Shown here one piece after another: positions 51,706-62,365 of a stretch of 64,000 nucleotides of DNA (positions are counted from its first letter, which is position 1; each line of letters begins with the position of its first letter). Made by a program: the position numbers and the translations under genes. The DNA lies in assembly GCF_000315485.1 (NCBI RefSeq), contig NZ_JH992941.1, positions 1,333,312-1,397,311 on the forward strand, written 5' to 3'. The DNA comes from Bacteroides oleiciplenus YIT 12058 (GTDB lineage: Bacteria; Bacteroidota; Bacteroidia; Bacteroidales; Bacteroidaceae). The notes under the pieces are model-generated. The model did no database searches and was not told the DNA's origin. It saw only the letters and a list, made by a program, of their open reading frames with translations.

Positions 51706-53646
51706 TTATTGCCAACCTGGGTTTTGAATTAAATTTGGGTTATTTATGATATCGTCGTACTTTAGTGGCCATAAGTAATCCTTTTGCACATATTTCATTT
51801 GTGCTATATTACGAATGACATAATAGTCTTCTGTTGTTTCTTGGTCAATGCTCCAACCTCTTACTAATGCATTGTTATAAACACTTCGAGCTAATTTCCA
51901 GCGTCGCAAATCATGAAAACGCGACCCTTCTAATGCTAGCTCTATTTGACGTTCTTTACGAATAATTTCACGCATACCTTCTTTCGTAGAGGGCTTTTCG
52001 GGATTAACCGAGTATTTACTCCAAGAATCTACGACTCCTTCTAAACCCGATCGCTTTCTTATGATGTCAATGTTATCGTAGACTTCTTTCGGTACAAACT
52101 CGCCGTTGTCGGTTGCCTCATTTAGAGCTTCTGCATACATTAAATATAGATCAGCCATACGGACAATGGGGAAGGGATATTCTTCTATTACAGCTGAACT
52201 TTCAGATATTATATTTTTGTAATAAACCAGCTTTTTAGCATAATATCCGGTTACTGAATAGTTTGCTAGTTGGCTTTGTCCGGTAATTTGTCCTTTTTTG
52301 GCTTCTAGATAATATAAATCATCCGCATGCTCTTTACCATGACCGTACCAGCTTGATCCATCAAAGCCTAATGTTCCATAGAAACGTGGTTCGCGATTGA
52401 AATGAAGCTTAACAGTCTGATATCCTTCTTTGATAAAATATTTATCAGTTGCCGTGGCTACAGCAATTTCATAACGGTTATTGTAGTTATTGCTAGTGGC
52501 CCACTCTTTATCTTCTTCTATAGGTACACCATTATTGGAATAAAACATCTCTGCAATATCTAAAGTCGGTGAATATGCTCCTTTACAAGTATTTTGTTTT
52601 TCTCCATGGAATAATAATATTCTAGGTTGGCACATGCACTGTAGGTCGTATGTATAAGACTTGCCGCATCCCCATACTAATTCTTTATTAAAGCGTTCTG
52701 TTACGGCTTGTCTCACATTCATTGAATACATTAAATTTTCAGGGAGATTTTCCAACGTTTCTTCTTTAAAATCATAAAGATCATGTCCGGCTTTTAAAGC
52801 TACATCCAAGGCTTCCTTACAGGCATCCGAAGCTGTTTTCCATTTATTCGCGTCATAAGTCTGAGGGAAAAAAGGCTCTCCATCTTTATCTTTGAAATTG
52901 GCATAATCTGTATTTCCATTAAATAGTGGACTGGCTGCCAATAATAGTGTCTTGGCTTTGATGGCTAAAGCTGCCGGCTGAGTAATACGTCCCATTTCCG
53001 TAGCCTCATTATATATTTTTAGTGGTAAGTCAGTTACAGCCTCGTCAATAAGACCTACTATATAATTAGCAACGGTTTCTATTTTATCCCGTTTTACGCG
53101 AACTTCTTCTTCTGGTGCGGATATAGGCAGGTTTACATCCACGATGGGAATAGGACCATACAATTGAAATAAATAGTAATGATAAAAAGCTTTCATTACT
53201 TTAATTTCAGCGATCCATCTTCTTCTCTCAGTTTCGTCCAGATCTGCCACTTTGGTTCGATCTGAGACATTCTCAATGAATATGTTACAGTCGCGTATTG
53301 CCCGGTATAGCTGTTTTCCTCCATTGCCACCGTCCCAATAATTATTTAAGGGGTCGCTTGTGTTTTGGAGTCCGTTAGCGATTCCAAAAGACCATTTATT
53401 GTTAAAACTAGCATCTTCCATGGTATAGAACCATATGTCGTTTCCTGAAGTCAGACCCGGATTATCCCGTTGTGCACCATATAGAGGGATATACGAGTAA
53501 CACGTTGCTAAGTATTTCTCAGCATTTGTTCTATTGTTAAAAGCCATTTCGATGGTAGCTATGTTATCGGGCACAACATCTAAGAAATCAGTACATCCTG
53601 TTAATATGCTGATAGCCATTATACCGAATATTTTTTGAATTTTCAT
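51706..53646 (-). CDS. RagB/SusD family lipoprotein of a PUL
   Basis: A 646-residue lipoprotein with signal MKIQKIFGIMAISILTGC (Cys18). It opens with FLDVVPDNIATIEMAFNNR and contains IRDCNIFIENV, AFYHYYLFQLYGPIPIVD and PIVRMADLYLMYAEALNEA. The C-terminus has EIIRKERQIELALEGSRFHDLRRW and ends in LIQNPGWQ. These are standard SusD landmarks; the protein is longer than average. It binds the target glycan as lid for the SusC partner. It lies 12 bp after the susC stop. Confidence 0.93.
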   Translation of the reverse strand: MKIQKIFGIMAISILTGCTDFLDVVPDNIATIEMAFNNRTNAEKYLATCYSYIPLYGAQRDNPGLTSGNDIWFYTMEDASFNNKWSFGIANGLQNTSDPLNNYWDGGNGGKQLYRAIRDCNIFIENVSDRTKVADLDETERRRWIAEIKVMKAFYHYYLFQLYGPIPIVDVNLPISAPEEEVRVKRDKIETVANYIVGLIDEAVTDLPLKIYNEATEMGRITQPAALAIKAKTLLLAASPLFNGNTDYANFKDKDGEPFFPQTYDANKWKTASDACKEALDVALKAGHDLYDFKEETLENLPENLMYSMNVRQAVTERFNKELVWGCGKSYTYDLQCMCQPRILLFHGEKQNTCKGAYSPTLDIAEMFYSNNGVPIEEDKEWATSNNYNNRYEIAVATATDKYFIKEGYQTVKLHFNREPRFYGTLGFDGSSWYGHGKEHADDLYYLEAKKGQITGQSQLANYSVTGYYAKKLVYYKNIISESSAVIEEYPFPIVRMADLYLMYAEALNEATDNGEFVPKEVYDNIDIIRKRSGLEGVVDSWSKYSVNPEKPSTKEGMREIIRKERQIELALEGSRFHDLRRWKLARSVYNNALVRGWSIDQETTEDYYVIRNIAQMKYVQKDYLWPLKYDDIINNPNLIQNPGWQ

Positions 53647-53657
53647 GTTCTTATCAT

Positions 53658-56600
53658 TTAAAAGTTAACATTTAAACCTATATTGTAGACTCTTTGGATG
53701 GGGTAGCCTAAACCATTACCACCCATTTCCGGATCCCATAATTTGAATTTGCTGAAAGTTAATAAATTGGTTCCGCTAAGATAGATGCGTACATTTCCTA
53801 AACGGACTTTACGTGTCCAACTTTCAGGTAAGGTGTAACCCAATTCCAGTGACTTTAAACGTATAAAAGATCCATCTTGCATCCACCAAGTACTATTCTG
53901 TGTGTTATTAGCTATTACTTCATTGGCTAAACGGGGCCAGAAAGCATAAATGTTTCTGTTTGCTTCGGACCAATGGTCATTTGCAATGACTGATAATAGA
54001 GCGTTGGAAGATAGTGTATTCTTGTCATCGTCAGTGTCAATGAAAGGAGAGATTTTCTTCGGATCAATCCAAAAAGATGTGCGAGCATTTCCTTGGAAGA
54101 AAACAGAAAGGTCCCAATTTTTGTAACCGGTTGACAATCCAAAACCATAAGTAATTTCCGGTGTTGTAGGATATCCTATAGGCACTTTATCTGCTTCTGT
54201 TATTTGTCCATCATTGTTTATATCTTTATACTTGATGTCACCGGCCATCACTCGGTCTCCGAAGTTTTGTGTCGGTGAATTGGCTATATCAGCTTCATCC
54301 ACAAATAATCGTTCTGCTATGAGTCCCCAACTTTGACTTAAATTCTGTCCTACCTTACTTCGCCATGGAGTACCTGCTCCTACATAGTCGGGTTCTTCTA
54401 CTTTTTCATATTTGCTGGTAGCATATGTGAAATTGGCACGTCCACTTACCCAGAAATCCTTATTGATTGAGTGTGAATAGTCGGCAGATAAATCAAATCC
54501 TTTTCCGGAAGCTGCTCCTACATTTGCACGTACAGCAGCTGATAAACCCATAGTGGAAGGAATATATTCACGAGTCATCAGTATGCTATTTCTTTTCTCA
54601 TAAAACAGGTCTGCTTGAATCTCCAGCTTGTTAAATAATCCCAATTCAAAACCGATATTCATTTTTTTTGCTTTCTCCCATGTAATGAACTCGTTGGCAT
54701 AACGAGATACACTGATACCATTAATATGATTACCCCAGTTAGTGCCGAAATCTTGTCCTTTTCCACTATCGTTCATGTTTACATTTGACAGATAGAAGAA
54801 ACGGTCATTGACATCTCCAATAGCATCATTACCTACTAGTCCGTAGGTGAATTTCCACTTTAATTTATTGACGGTGTTTTCTAGTGGTTTCCAGAATTTT
54901 TCGTTTGACATTAAATATCCCAGACCAAAAGAGGGGAAAAAACCATAGCGTTCGTTATCAGCGAAACGTTCTGAACCGTTATAACCAAAATTGAATTCAG
55001 CGAAATAACGTTTATCATACGAGTAAGTGAACCGTCCGGATAAACCTTGATTTTTGTAAGGCAATGATTTCTGTAGATCACCGGCATTGCTGTTTTGTTG
55101 TGTTCGGCGAGTAAACACCAACATTCCACTGACTCCATGTGCATCAAAATCACGATTATAATTAGCTGCTATCTCCATATAATTAGTGGTCGTGACATCT
55201 TTTGCACCTTCTGTATAATTGAGATATTCAGTTCCTCCATCTGGATTGAGAAGAGTCAGACTATAAGAATTTTCTTGCTGATTGTAGGCTCCTAGGGCGT
55301 AATAATAGGGATTGTAGAAACGGGAAACATCCGAATAGACATAACGGGTTGTACTGATAAGTCCACGTATATTTAATCCTTTTGTGATAAAGTCTAAATT
55401 TTGCTTCAATTCTCCTTGAGCGACTATGGAAGTACGGCTATAATCTTTGTATCCTTTCACCATATCGGCATACGGATTGATATAAGTACCTTCTCCATAA
55501 TTACCAAACATTAAATGGGTGTTTTCTGCATACTCTCTGACATTAGGATAAGTCTTCGGAAATAAAACAGGGCTGGTTTTCATTACTTTGTTATACAAAG
55601 CATCTCCCCCATCAATAGGTCCACGATAATCATCGAATGAACCATTTACTCGAATGATAGCTTCTGTTGTTTTGGTTAGATTGATATTAATGTTAGAACG
55701 GACAGAATATTTTTTAAGACTAATATTACTATTGAAATTGTTTTGTTTATCTACGTTAAGCACTCCATTATCGTTAAAGAAGGATGCTGCTATATAGTAT
55801 CTGGCTACGTTGCCACCACCACTGATATTTGCGGTTACACGTTGATTCATTGTATATTTATTAAACATCTCATCATACCAATCTACAGCAGGGAAAGCAT
55901 AAGGATTCAGATTCTTGATAGTGTTGTCTATCTTCGATTGAGAATATGGCAGTACTCCCAATGGATTACGTGTTCTAACCGCTTCATTATGTAGTGTCAT
56001 GTATGTAATTGGATCAGCGGTTTCAATTGTACGTGCTGGGGTTGATATTGAATTCTCAAGTCTGACATTTACTGTTGCTTTACCTTCTTTACCTTCTTTG
56101 GTTGTGACAAGAATTACTCCGTTTGCACCACGTGCACCATATAATGCAGTGGCCGTTGCATCTTTCATTATGGAAAAACTGGCAATGTCATCTACATTTA
56201 GACGGGCGAGGTCAGCAGTGGTGAGTTCTACATTGTCAATTAGGATAAGAGGGCTTGCTGCATATCCAAACGTCGTCACACCTCGGATAAAGAAACTTGC
56301 ATCATCTTTTCCCGGTTCACCGCTGGTTTGATAAGCTATGACTCCTGACATTCTACCGGCAAGGGCTGTTGTCAAGTTACTACTCGGTACTTTCAATTCT
56401 GACGGTTTAACGGTAGTAACGGAACTGATAACGCTTTCCTTTTTCTGTTTTGCGAAGGCTACTACGGTTACTTCATCCAATTCGTCAACTTTAGGTTTGA
56501 GATATACAGTGTAGTCGTTACTAACTGTTATCTTAATATTTTTAGTTTGATACCCAAGAAAACTAACTAATAATTCATCTCCAATATTGACGGAAATTGA

Positions 56601-56867
56601 AAATTTACCGTCAATGTCGGTGATGCATCCCCTTGTCGAATTTTTGACAACTACTGTTGCACCTGCTACGGGAGCATTTGTTTCATCATAGATAATTCCT
56701 TTTACCTCTTTCTTCTGTTGGTCCACTATGGTAGTGGCATAGACTGTTGCATTTATGTGATTTACAACAGGGAAAAAAGGTGTTCCTGAAAAGCACAAGA
56801 TCAAAAGAGTTTTTCTTAATCCTTGTGTTGATTGCCAATAATGTTGGCTGGCTAATCGATGTTTCAT
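53658..56867 (-). CDS. SusC-type TonB-linked outer-membrane protein of a PUL
   Basis: A 1069-residue transporter. The N-terminus has a long basic lead and a hydrophobic core (LRKTLLILCFSGTPFF). A regulatory-like domain follows (KEVKGIIYDETNAPVAGATVVV), then the TonB box region DEVTVVAFAKQKKESV, the plug (FFIRGVTTFGYAASPLILIDNV, FSIMKDATATALYGARGANG) and a barrel ending in VYNIGLNVNF. It has no STN domain, so control by an ECF/FecR pair is unlikely; a HTCS or SARP-like regulator outside the window is more usual. It opens the susCD operon and has a 382-bp upstream spacer with two hairpins. Confidence 0.95.
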   Translation of the reverse strand: MKHRLASQHYWQSTQGLRKTLLILCFSGTPFFPVVNHINATVYATTIVDQQKKEVKGIIYDETNAPVAGATVVVKNSTRGCITDIDGKFSISVNIGDELLVSFLGYQTKNIKITVSNDYTVYLKPKVDELDEVTVVAFAKQKKESVISSVTTVKPSELKVPSSNLTTALAGRMSGVIAYQTSGEPGKDDASFFIRGVTTFGYAASPLILIDNVELTTADLARLNVDDIASFSIMKDATATALYGARGANGVILVTTKEGKEGKATVNVRLENSISTPARTIETADPITYMTLHNEAVRTRNPLGVLPYSQSKIDNTIKNLNPYAFPAVDWYDEMFNKYTMNQRVTANISGGGNVARYYIAASFFNDNGVLNVDKQNNFNSNISLKKYSVRSNININLTKTTEAIIRVNGSFDDYRGPIDGGDALYNKVMKTSPVLFPKTYPNVREYAENTHLMFGNYGEGTYINPYADMVKGYKDYSRTSIVAQGELKQNLDFITKGLNIRGLISTTRYVYSDVSRFYNPYYYALGAYNQQENSYSLTLLNPDGGTEYLNYTEGAKDVTTTNYMEIAANYNRDFDAHGVSGMLVFTRRTQQNSNAGDLQKSLPYKNQGLSGRFTYSYDKRYFAEFNFGYNGSERFADNERYGFFPSFGLGYLMSNEKFWKPLENTVNKLKWKFTYGLVGNDAIGDVNDRFFYLSNVNMNDSGKGQDFGTNWGNHINGISVSRYANEFITWEKAKKMNIGFELGLFNKLEIQADLFYEKRNSILMTREYIPSTMGLSAAVRANVGAASGKGFDLSADYSHSINKDFWVSGRANFTYATSKYEKVEEPDYVGAGTPWRSKVGQNLSQSWGLIAERLFVDEADIANSPTQNFGDRVMAGDIKYKDINNDGQITEADKVPIGYPTTPEITYGFGLSTGYKNWDLSVFFQGNARTSFWIDPKKISPFIDTDDDKNTLSSNALLSVIANDHWSEANRNIYAFWPRLANEVIANNTQNSTWWMQDGSFIRLKSLELGYTLPESWTRKVRLGNVRIYLSGTNLLTFSKFKLWDPEMGGNGLGYPIQRVYNIGLNVNF

Positions 56868-57249
56868 AATAATTGATTTATATTAGATTAATAGGCATAG
56901 TTGTATTGTTCCAGAAAAACGGTAATACAACTTTGCGTGTAACTGTTATGTTCTAGGTCTGGAAATGAGTACTATATTTATGTTCTTTTTTGGGGAAACC
57001 TAAGAAATTTCCTTTTAGGAAGTTTCTGTCGAGAATAATAATAAGGTTAATAAAGTTCTGATTCTCATAGGCATTAGTTTTACTTATACTTATATGCAAA
57101 TGTATGATATTAATAGTATATAGTAATAGGATAAAATATGGAATATCTAGTAAAATATCGACAATTTATCCTTTAAATAATTAATGTTATAGGATTTAGT
57201 CGATAATTATATGGAGTATATCGATTTGGATTTGTGCTTAGATTAGCCA
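56868..57249. promoter_or_regulatory. Regulatory spacer upstream of susC
   Basis: Gene-free and A+T-rich. GTTGTATT (56900-56907) pairs with AATACAAC (56924-56931). AGAAATTTCC (57003-57012) pairs with GGAAGTTTCT (57018-57027) with one G-T pair. A minus-strand TACATTTG (57097-57104) is a possible -7 box, which would give a leader of about 220 nt holding both hairpins. No -33 TTTG was seen. Confidence 0.4.
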
Positions 57250-58827
57250 TTATTTATAATGGCAATAATCTACATCCACAAAGCCGTCTTCTCTTTTATC
57301 ACTAAAACAGTAGATCCCTATGCGGTCGCCCCGGTAATTTCCCCATACCAATTGATAAGGTTCGCCAAACGACAGGAAGTTATCCCCGTCCAGACTATAA
57401 TAATAGTGGGATTTACTATCTAACCCCCACTGTGTCCTAAGCCATACATATTGCGACCGGATGGGTATTCCTCTCGTTATGTTATCATTCTTTCTATATT
57501 CCAGATAGCAGGCACTCTCTTCTTTTACTATGCCAATAGCCGAATGTTGTGAAGAGAAGTGGCAAAGCCCGTTCTTTTGTCCGTCTTTCATATTGGAAAT
57601 ATCTATCTTTATCACGACATCATTATCCTGCTTTCTGAAAGTCCTCTGCGTAAGTGTATTGCCGGCTTTCAGAAGTTTATCGGCCTCTAAGGGGCGGTAA
57701 GCTTTCAGGCGTAACCAGCCCGGACGTTCGGTGAGTGAAAAGTATTCCTTTCTTGGCTGATAGTTCCACTGCCACTGCGGGGCAAGCCGTTCATCGTCGA
57801 AATCATCACTACGCTTGATAGATAGTTTCTCAGTATATTTGAAAGGCATCTTTCCACTCCATTTCATTGCACCGATGTTCTGGGGAAGCACTTCACCCGG
57901 TATGGGCCAGCCATCTACCCACGTAACTGGTAGCAGACTGACAATTCGCCCGCTCCAGTCTCCCGTGCCGTGGTGGGTAAGGAAATACCAGTTATTATCT
58001 TTTCCCGGGATGATGCCTCCCTGATTCGGTTCCATGGCTTCACAACTGGGCAGTGCCAATTGTCTCTCCTCTTTATAGGATCCCGCCAACTTCCTGGAAC
58101 GCTTTGCCATGACGTAACGGCCCACTCCCGGCTTATGCTCACTGAAAATCAGATAATACCAACCGTTCACCTTAATCAATTTACTGGCTTCCCTGCCACT
58201 GCCCGAATGGATGAGTACCGCAGATTTCCGGTCAATACTTTTTCCATCTTCAGCCATTTTAAAGAGATAGGTCTTATATCCGTCGGCAAAATGGGTACCG
58301 ACAAAGTAGGCTTTCCCGTTGTCATCCCACATTGCAGTACAATCGTCCCAGCCTGCTTCGGCAAGAAGCGGTGTCAGTGGTTTCCACGGACCTTCGGGGT
58401 GAGCGGCAGAGGTCATGAAGTACCCTTCGTCGGGTGTACCGAAGAATAAGTAGAAACGCCCGTTATGATGGCGGAGGGTTCCGGCCCACACGCCACGGCC
58501 ATAGCGGTCCATGCGGGTCCAGTTCAGGGATTCACTTATTTGGGTCAGATCATCTATAATATTGCTGCATATTTCCCAGTTCACCAGGTCTTTGGAATGC
58601 AGTAGCGTCATTCCCGGAGAGAACTGGAAGGTGGAGGATATTGCGTAATAGTCTTCACCAACCTGGATACAATCAATATCGCTATAATCTGACGGAATGA
58701 TGGGGTTCAGGTAGGTACCGTCTTCCTGGTCGCCCCAGTTTTTCCAGTTCCCCCATTCGGCTTGTTGCTGCCCCATCAGGCAGCCGCTAAAATATACGCA
58801 AAAGATTAGTGCTAATAGGTGTTTCAT
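57250..58827 (-). CDS. GH43 glycoside hydrolase with C-terminal beta-sandwich
   Basis: A 525-residue secreted protein (signal to about residue 19, LLALIFCVYFSGCLMGQ). The five-blade GH43 propeller has the catalytic triad in view: Asp in PSDYSDIDCIQVGEDYYAI (base), Asp in AGWDDCTAMWDDNGKAYFVG (pKa modulator) and Glu in SGSGREASKLIKVNGWYYL (acid). Residues after about 340 form a concanavalin-like beta-sandwich (DDFDDERLAPQWQWNYQP). The layout resembles beta-xylosidase/alpha-arabinofuranosidase members such as GH43 subfamily 12. It lies 12 bp after the other GH43 gene. Linkage specificity cannot be decided. Confidence 0.85.
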   Translation of the reverse strand: MKHLLALIFCVYFSGCLMGQQQAEWGNWKNWGDQEDGTYLNPIIPSDYSDIDCIQVGEDYYAISSTFQFSPGMTLLHSKDLVNWEICSNIIDDLTQISESLNWTRMDRYGRGVWAGTLRHHNGRFYLFFGTPDEGYFMTSAAHPEGPWKPLTPLLAEAGWDDCTAMWDDNGKAYFVGTHFADGYKTYLFKMAEDGKSIDRKSAVLIHSGSGREASKLIKVNGWYYLIFSEHKPGVGRYVMAKRSRKLAGSYKEERQLALPSCEAMEPNQGGIIPGKDNNWYFLTHHGTGDWSGRIVSLLPVTWVDGWPIPGEVLPQNIGAMKWSGKMPFKYTEKLSIKRSDDFDDERLAPQWQWNYQPRKEYFSLTERPGWLRLKAYRPLEADKLLKAGNTLTQRTFRKQDNDVVIKIDISNMKDGQKNGLCHFSSQHSAIGIVKEESACYLEYRKNDNITRGIPIRSQYVWLRTQWGLDSKSHYYYSLDGDNFLSFGEPYQLVWGNYRGDRIGIYCFSDKREDGFVDVDYCHYK

Positions 58828-58839
58828 AATAACTTCTTA

Positions 58840-60228
58840 TTAGTAAATATTCCATTCCCAAATTCCTTTTACGCCCTCTGATATCTTTATCCTGAGATAC
58901 CGGTATTTCTTGCCTGGTGCATCCGTATGCGGTGACTGTATTCTTATATCTTCATATCCTCCACAAGCCTTCCATACCTTTCCATCGTTCGAACCTTCAA
59001 GCAGATAGGCATGTCCGGCTGTGGGACGCACAAAGTAGACTTCACTGCGGCGCACCTTCCTGGTTGTTCCCAAATCTGCAACAATCCAGCTTTGATTATC
59101 CCTGTCAGCCGCCATCCACCGCGAGCCATTGGCTCCGTCTGCTGCAAAAGCGGGAACGAAATATTCTGTTCGGCGGCACAAAGTATCCTTCATCGGTTTG
59201 ATGTGTAAAGGCTCTGCTATACTGGACGCATAAATGGTGTCTACCTTTATTTTCTTCTCCTGTTTTACCTTCCGCAAAGCGCCCACTCCTTCCAGACTAA
59301 GTTCGACAGGCCTGATTGTGCCGTCTTCATTAAACTCCAATCGGTTTACATAAGTTTGCCGGTTTGTACTACGCCGTCCAAACTCCAGATAAGCGAAATA
59401 ATAATCATCCGTTCCTTCCGGACTGAATACACAACCATGTCCCGGGCCGAAGACCCCCTTCTTATAATCAGTCGTGGAAATGATATCCTGCTTGGGAAAT
59501 TCAAACGGTCCCATTGGAGAAATCTTGCTCATCACATAGGCGTACTGATACTTTTCGTCTCCTCCAATGGTGTATAAATAATAGTATATTCCTTTTCTTT
59601 TAAAGAAAATGGGTCCTTCGGAATATTCTTTGCGGGGAGTGGAGATCATTTGAATGTCCGAATCCACCGTTATCATGTCTTTATTAAGTTTAGCCACATG
59701 CCTGCGTCCCCAGAACACATAAGCCTGACCGTCGTCATCAATAAACACCTCGGCATCAATGCCTCCGGGATCTTCTGTTTGTAATAAGGTGGAAGTCGTG
59801 AAAGGTTTATGAAACTCATCTTTTCCACGGGCCAGCCTGAAAGGACCATCCGGGCTATCCGCTACTGCGGGATACATATATCCGTTTATTGTCGGATAGA
59901 TGTAGTATTTGTCATTGGCTGGAACAACTTTACTGGGGGCCCAGTACTTTTCTTTCGCGGCAGAAGGGAAATAAGTACCGTCAAAGCTCCAATGAACAAA
60001 GTCCTTTGATTTCCATACCACAGGCGGTCCCGAAGTTTCCAATCCCCGGCCATATCCGTCAGTGGTAGCATAACAATAGAACGTTCCGTCTATTTCCTGA
60101 ATGCTTGCATCTGCAATCATATCAGGTATCAAGGCATTACCGAAAGGATTACTTGCTTCTGTCTGCGCTGTTATTGGCTCTGAAATCAGAACCCCTAACA
60201 TTAAACTGGTAAAAAGACTTTTCTTCAT
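58840..60228 (-). CDS. GH43 glycoside hydrolase with C-terminal F5/8-type domain
   Basis: The start is set at ATG 60228 (MKKSLFTSLMLGVLISEPITAQ, a signal peptide); the longer frame starts at 60273. About 462 residues. The GH43 triad appears in PDMIADASIQEIDGTFYCYA (base Asp), GGIDAEVFIDDDGQAYVFWG (Asp) and EYSEGPIFFKRKG (acid Glu). Residues after about 320 form a discoidin (F5/8 type C) domain (FAADGANGSRWMAADRDNQSW, WIVADLGTTRKVRRSEVYFV, YRYLRIKISEGVKG), likely to bind glycan. It precedes the second GH43 gene by 12 bp. A 215-bp gap with no clear promoter separates it from GH97. Confidence 0.85.
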   Translation of the reverse strand: MKKSLFTSLMLGVLISEPITAQTEASNPFGNALIPDMIADASIQEIDGTFYCYATTDGYGRGLETSGPPVVWKSKDFVHWSFDGTYFPSAAKEKYWAPSKVVPANDKYYIYPTINGYMYPAVADSPDGPFRLARGKDEFHKPFTTSTLLQTEDPGGIDAEVFIDDDGQAYVFWGRRHVAKLNKDMITVDSDIQMISTPRKEYSEGPIFFKRKGIYYYLYTIGGDEKYQYAYVMSKISPMGPFEFPKQDIISTTDYKKGVFGPGHGCVFSPEGTDDYYFAYLEFGRRSTNRQTYVNRLEFNEDGTIRPVELSLEGVGALRKVKQEKKIKVDTIYASSIAEPLHIKPMKDTLCRRTEYFVPAFAADGANGSRWMAADRDNQSWIVADLGTTRKVRRSEVYFVRPTAGHAYLLEGSNDGKVWKACGGYEDIRIQSPHTDAPGKKYRYLRIKISEGVKGIWEWNIY

Positions 60229-60443
60229 ATAATTATAATCGTTTTTAGTTACATCTATTTTAAGAAAAAACAAAGTAAAGCCTTTCTATCAATAAGAAGG
60301 TATACAAACAGGTTATAAAAGGGATAAAAATCTTTCATGGCACAATTAAATAATCAGATGAAGGGCTTGAAATTATGGATTACAATATAATTCGTATAAA
60401 TATACTGGGAACTTAATATTGTTGGAACAAATTACTTGTTCGA
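60229..60443. other. Spacer between GH97 and GH43 genes
   Basis: A+T-rich, no coding frame. No TAnnTTTG box was found on the minus strand. It may hold a processing or weak promoter site, but I see nothing firm. Confidence 0.3.
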
Positions 60444-62348
60444 TTATTCTTGTAATTTAAAACATGCGACAAATCCCCCTTCTGGAAGCCATTCAGTTTC
60501 TATTTTATCGTATTTGCTTACTTGATTGCAAGATGTACATATCTGAGTCGCTTTTTTACCATCTGTGAACAGTTCCATCTGATAATTAGCATCTTGTAGG
60601 AAATCTAAAACAACAGTTAATTTCTTATGAGAAGTTGTTCCGTTGATTCCTGCTAAATACCATGTTGTTCCTTTCCTACGTGCAAGTACGATATATTCTC
60701 CCGGGTATCCTTCAATAAATCGGGTGTCATCCCACGCTGTTGGTACTTTGCTCATGAATGATTTGACTTCATCGGATGATTGGTAGAAACCTTCAGGTCT
60801 ATCTGCCCAGTGCTGTATGCCGGACTCGAAAATGATAGATAGTGCTAGTTCATGAGTATTTGTCGTATGGTGAGGATGTTGTGAATTTGTAAAAGCTACA
60901 GGAGTATAGTCCATGGGACCTACTACGTTTCTGGTGAAAGAATAAGTGCAGTTCAGACGTGATGCAGCTGTAGTCATGTAGGGGCTGTTATTATACTGTT
61001 CTGCTCCGTATACTGCCTCCATTGACATTAAGTGCGGATAGGTTCGACTCCATCCTCTGGGTAAGGTGCAGCCATGGAAGTTAACCATCAGTTTATGTTT
61101 TGCTGCGTCTTCCAGAATATCTAAGTAGTAATTAACCATGTGTTGCTTGTCACTTTCAAAGAAATCGACCTTAATGCCGGCAAATCCCATTTCTTTGAGT
61201 TTTCTAAATTCTTTTTTTCTGTTTTCTTTAGTTATCAATCTGTCTCTTGGAGTACTTGACACGCGATTGTGCGCTCCTCCGGAATTATACCAGATGAGAG
61301 GTTTGACACCTTTGGAAATTGCGTAGGCTGCCGCATCCTCAAGCGTGCCGCCATTTTGCATTTGATCCCATTCCCAGTCGAACAAAACATATTCCCACTG
61401 CATTGAAGCAGCCAGGTCAACATACTCACAACATTTTTTGTAATCTTTTGTCCCGTGGTTATACGCCCAATATATCCATGATGCTGATCCTGGTAAAATC
61501 CAATCTGTTTCTTTTAGCAAGCATGGGGTACTTACATCTTCTACTAAAGTTGATTCAACAATATTCTTTAGTTCTCCTAAAATGATAACTCTCCAGGGAG
61601 AGGACCATGGAGCGTGGGTTGTCGGATAGGTGGATCCTACTCCATTTCCTTCTTCCTTGTGTGGATAAGCTATTTGATAATACTCACAATGAGTCGTGTT
61701 CGCTAAATGTGTAGCGCAATAATTTCGGTCGATATTGGCTTCTGTCAGAAGTGCCCAACATCCATTGTGGCGGATTAATGCAGGGTATCCCCATTCTCCT
61801 TGGGAAATGCTTCCTTTTTCGTGTGGGAAATCTCCTTCATAGTGCGGAATGTACTTCTGCATCCATCGGTCGGCTTCCCGATGGATGCGATAAGTGGTGA
61901 ATTCATTTGTAAACAGCAGAGAGTCGGGTTGCTCTTCAGATAAAGCATAGCGAAAACAGACCCCATCATTATATACTCTGAACTCAATATTCAGTTTTTG
62001 TTTTAGCGTATTTTCCAGGTATATTGTGAATGCATTTCCAATGTTACTGCAAGAACTTCTTTTTCCATGGATAGCAGGATACTGTTCTTGAATGACTGTC
62101 TTTTCTGAGAATCCCAAACATTTCATATCATTATAAAATGTTTGATTTTGCTCTTGTATACCAAATCTGATCTCAGGAATAATTGATTTTTTCTGGTATA
62201 GGACTGTTGCAATTATATGTTCCTGTTTTTGACTTATAACCAGTTGTATCTTTTTATCAGGAGAGTATAAAGATTGTAGCGGCTTGGCTATAGTTACTGT
62301 GCTACATACTAATAATATTCCCCAAAAGGCAAGTAAATTTCTGAGCAT
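60444..62348 (-). CDS. GH97 glycoside hydrolase (probable retaining alpha-galactosidase-type)
   Basis: A 634-residue secreted protein with a signal peptide (LLAFWGILLVCSTVTIAK). The N-terminal beta-sandwich (LYSPDKKIQLVISQ, NIEFRVYNDGVCFRYAL) leads to the (beta/alpha)8 barrel: YVLFDWEWDQMQN, GVKPLIWYNSGGAHN, and GFAGIKVDFFESDKQ with Asp395. GH97 has an inverting branch (SusB, with Glu as base) and a retaining branch with a nucleophile Asp in the GIKVDF motif. The Asp here suggests the retaining alpha-galactosidase-type branch, though the assignment needs alignment. The closing part (YIVLARRKGTTWYLAGINGT) is typical. Part of the downstream PUL. Confidence 0.85.
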   Translation of the reverse strand: MLRNLLAFWGILLVCSTVTIAKPLQSLYSPDKKIQLVISQKQEHIIATVLYQKKSIIPEIRFGIQEQNQTFYNDMKCLGFSEKTVIQEQYPAIHGKRSSCSNIGNAFTIYLENTLKQKLNIEFRVYNDGVCFRYALSEEQPDSLLFTNEFTTYRIHREADRWMQKYIPHYEGDFPHEKGSISQGEWGYPALIRHNGCWALLTEANIDRNYCATHLANTTHCEYYQIAYPHKEEGNGVGSTYPTTHAPWSSPWRVIILGELKNIVESTLVEDVSTPCLLKETDWILPGSASWIYWAYNHGTKDYKKCCEYVDLAASMQWEYVLFDWEWDQMQNGGTLEDAAAYAISKGVKPLIWYNSGGAHNRVSSTPRDRLITKENRKKEFRKLKEMGFAGIKVDFFESDKQHMVNYYLDILEDAAKHKLMVNFHGCTLPRGWSRTYPHLMSMEAVYGAEQYNNSPYMTTAASRLNCTYSFTRNVVGPMDYTPVAFTNSQHPHHTTNTHELALSIIFESGIQHWADRPEGFYQSSDEVKSFMSKVPTAWDDTRFIEGYPGEYIVLARRKGTTWYLAGINGTTSHKKLTVVLDFLQDANYQMELFTDGKKATQICTSCNQVSKYDKIETEWLPEGGFVACFKLQE

Positions 62349-62365
62349 AGTTTCTTTTTTATGGA